Assembly: GCF_014638995.1 (NCBI RefSeq)
Contig: NZ_BMFR01000008.1
Coordinates: 88,889-152,888 of the forward strand
Length of the DNA stretch: 64,000 nucleotides
Direction: 5' to 3'
Source of the DNA: Virgibacillus oceani
GTDB lineage: Bacteria; Bacillota; Bacilli; Bacillales; Amphibacillaceae
Shown here: positions 63,953-64,000 of the stretch, piece after piece
Layout of the letters: each line of letters starts with the position of its first letter
Position numbering within the stretch: the first letter of the stretch is position 1
The notes under the pieces: model-generated
The model's database searches: none
The model's input: only the letters and a program-made list of their open reading frames with translations
Told to the model about the DNA's origin: nothing
Made by a program: the position numbers and the translations under genes

Positions 63953-64000
63953 GCATAACTGTAAATAAATATTATATATGTAAAAATTTTACATTACCAT

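Overview
The window is AT-rich DNA from a spore-forming low-GC Gram-positive bacterium, most likely a Bacillaceae member of the Oceanobacillus/Virgibacillus/Lentibacillus kind. This rests on purine-rich ribosome binding sites, a prkA-yhbH-spoVR sporulation cluster, a lysine riboswitch before dapA, CcpA-type cre sites, an adaA-alkA-ogt DNA repair operon and many Bacillus-type proteins. The genus is an inference. I saw no rRNA or tRNA genes, no CRISPR array and no transposase gene.

Layout. 1-5601: a sugar operon with the tail of a probable binding protein, two ABC permeases, a LacI regulator, a ROK sugar kinase and a YckE/BglC-type GH1 enzyme carrying the phospho-glycosidase motif. It suggests ATP-dependent uptake, then kinase phosphorylation, then phospho-glucoside hydrolysis. 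5901-10309: a TPR/coiled-coil protein, a small unknown protein, and a divergent YobU/YobV-like pair. 10444-15103: an RpiR regulator and a PTS operon (Gfo/Idh/MocA oxidoreductase, mannitol-type IICB broken by a frameshift, HAD phosphatase, IIA) with a candidate operator and a cre-like site. 15268-21483: aspartase, a secreted beta-helix protein, SRPBCC and PhnB-like proteins, an AAC(6')-like acetyltransferase and a DUF1697 protein. 21708-26267: an OmpR/VanS-type two-component system followed by a polysaccharide deacetylase and an amidase, probably one cell-wall regulon. 26348-29616: an MFS transporter opposite a Crp/Fnr regulator, a methyltransferase and a DUF2798 membrane protein. 29809-31785: an isolated accessory pair (XRE/ImmA metallopeptidase and an unknown partner). 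32161-38831: malate:quinone oxidoreductase, the alkylation-repair operon, an AraC regulator and two SDR enzymes. 39015-46642: a penicillin acylase-like enzyme, a PadR-controlled gene pair and a very large subtilisin-like protease. 46938-52704: a decayed NCS1 permease, riboswitch-controlled dapA, a Nudix CoA pyrophosphatase and a SWIM/SNF2 helicase. 53481-56907: HMG-CoA lyase, an XRE-cupin regulator without a normal start codon, a HAD phosphatase and a LacI regulator. 57236-63922: a sporulation region with a probable coat protein, a phospholipase A2-like protein, PrkA, YhbH and SpoVR.

The most striking non-coding feature is a dense set of interspersed palindromes of two families. REP1 has arms built on GGGGACGGTTCT..GCTTC. 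REP2 has arms built on GGGACAAGGGGTCAG. About fifteen copies lie between genes, and some supply the last codons and stop of adjacent genes or act as terminators. Two further intergenic tracts carry degenerate direct repeats with a period of 20-21 bp.

All motif and structure calls were made by eye. Family names rest on recognised motifs, not on a database search.
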